Origin: a virus
Length of the DNA: 39,910 nucleotides
Reading direction: 5' to 3' (one strand)
IMG/VR virus record: IMGVR_UViG_3300024262_000008
Location: 1 to 39,910 of that record
The notes beneath the pieces are model-generated. The model was not told the DNA's origin. It saw only the letters and a program-made list of their open reading frames with translations, and made no database searches. Below are positions 39,868 through 39,910 of this stretch, piece after piece; position 1 is the stretch's first letter, and each line of letters opens with the position of its first letter. Made by a program: the position numbers and the translations under genes.

Positions 39868-39910
39868 CCATGGCATACTCAAAAGAACAACACCTCCAAG
39901 AGAGGGAATA
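39784..39910. repeat. Terminal overlap of circular contig (copy 2)
   Basis: Second copy of the 127-base sequence found at 1-127. Joining the two copies makes the annealing protein, the 50-residue gene and the exonuclease gene contiguous. Confidence 0.93.
39870..39910 (+). CDS. 5' fragment of the small gene at 87-239 (duplicate)
   Basis: The ATG and following 38 bases of the 50-residue gene, cut by the end of the window. It is the same gene as at 87-239, seen twice because of the 127-base overlap. Confidence 0.85.
   Translation, partial: MAYSKEQHLQERE

Noticed and set aside
1-39910. CRISPR array, tRNA genes, insertion sequences, integrase or attachment sites
   Set aside because: I looked for spaced repeats, cloverleaf-type sequences, transposase or recombinase motifs and found none. 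The hexamer array at 3107-3166 has no spacers and is coding.

Overview
The window is the complete genome of a tailed phage of siphovirus type, linearised from a circular assembly: bases 1-127 are repeated exactly at 39784-39910, leaving about 39,783 unique bases. The base composition is AT-rich. Start codons lack Shine-Dalgarno sequences and follow A-rich leaders such as CTAAAAAACAAA. Promoters match the Bacteroidota type (TTG, about 20 bases, then TAnnTTxG). Together these point to a host in the Bacteroidota, probably a flavobacterium-like organism. Every supported gene is on the + strand. I saw no integrase, excisionase, partition system or tRNA gene, so a virulent life style is likely; an XRE-type protein is the only obvious repressor candidate.

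Layout, read round the circle. (1) 37331-39910 continuing into 1-1101: early genes of mostly unknown function, a 25-residue zinc-ribbon protein, an XRE regulator, and a recombination set made of an ERF-type annealing protein (39265-39867, tail repeated at 1-84) and a YqaJ/lambda-Exo-type exonuclease (236-988). (2) 1101-6911: a winged-helix-like protein, a DnaA domain IV-like protein, a DUF6291-type replication protein with a hexamer array in its linker, a PAPS-reductase-like PP-loop enzyme, NinB-like and NinG-like recombination proteins and a DUF4406 protein. (3) 6949-11793: a C5-cytosine methyltransferase, a run of small membrane and unknown proteins, a possible structured RNA (9931-9984), and a ParB-methyltransferase fusion. 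(4) 11827-17542: small and large terminase, HK97-type portal, prohead protease and major capsid protein. (5) 17614-22783: connector genes, two fibre-like genes, and a membrane-protein trio that includes a BhlA/UviB-like holin candidate. (6) 22844-36039: tail tube, a probable tail chaperone with a -1 frameshift signal, tape measure, and distal tail, baseplate and fibre genes. (7) 36036-37234: lysis cassette (DUF5675, small holin-like protein, nested spanin-like pair), closed by two hairpin terminators.

The early genes supply recombination-dependent replication (annealing protein, exonuclease, NinB, NinG) and an initiator pair, while polymerase, primase and helicase are absent and must come from the host. 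Two unrelated DNA methyltransferases without a visible restriction partner suggest protection from host restriction. No stretch of more than 300 bases lacks a gene; the largest gap (37235-37400) holds two terminators and an early promoter.

The points most worth a second look are a strong excess of GGATCC (23 sites) met by synonymous codon choice, a family of three near-identical early promoters with an extra upstream box, a major capsid precursor that begins like a signal peptide, a likely A_AAA_AAA frameshift in the tail chaperone, and a bulged hairpin with a possible pseudoknot upstream of the ParB-methyltransferase.
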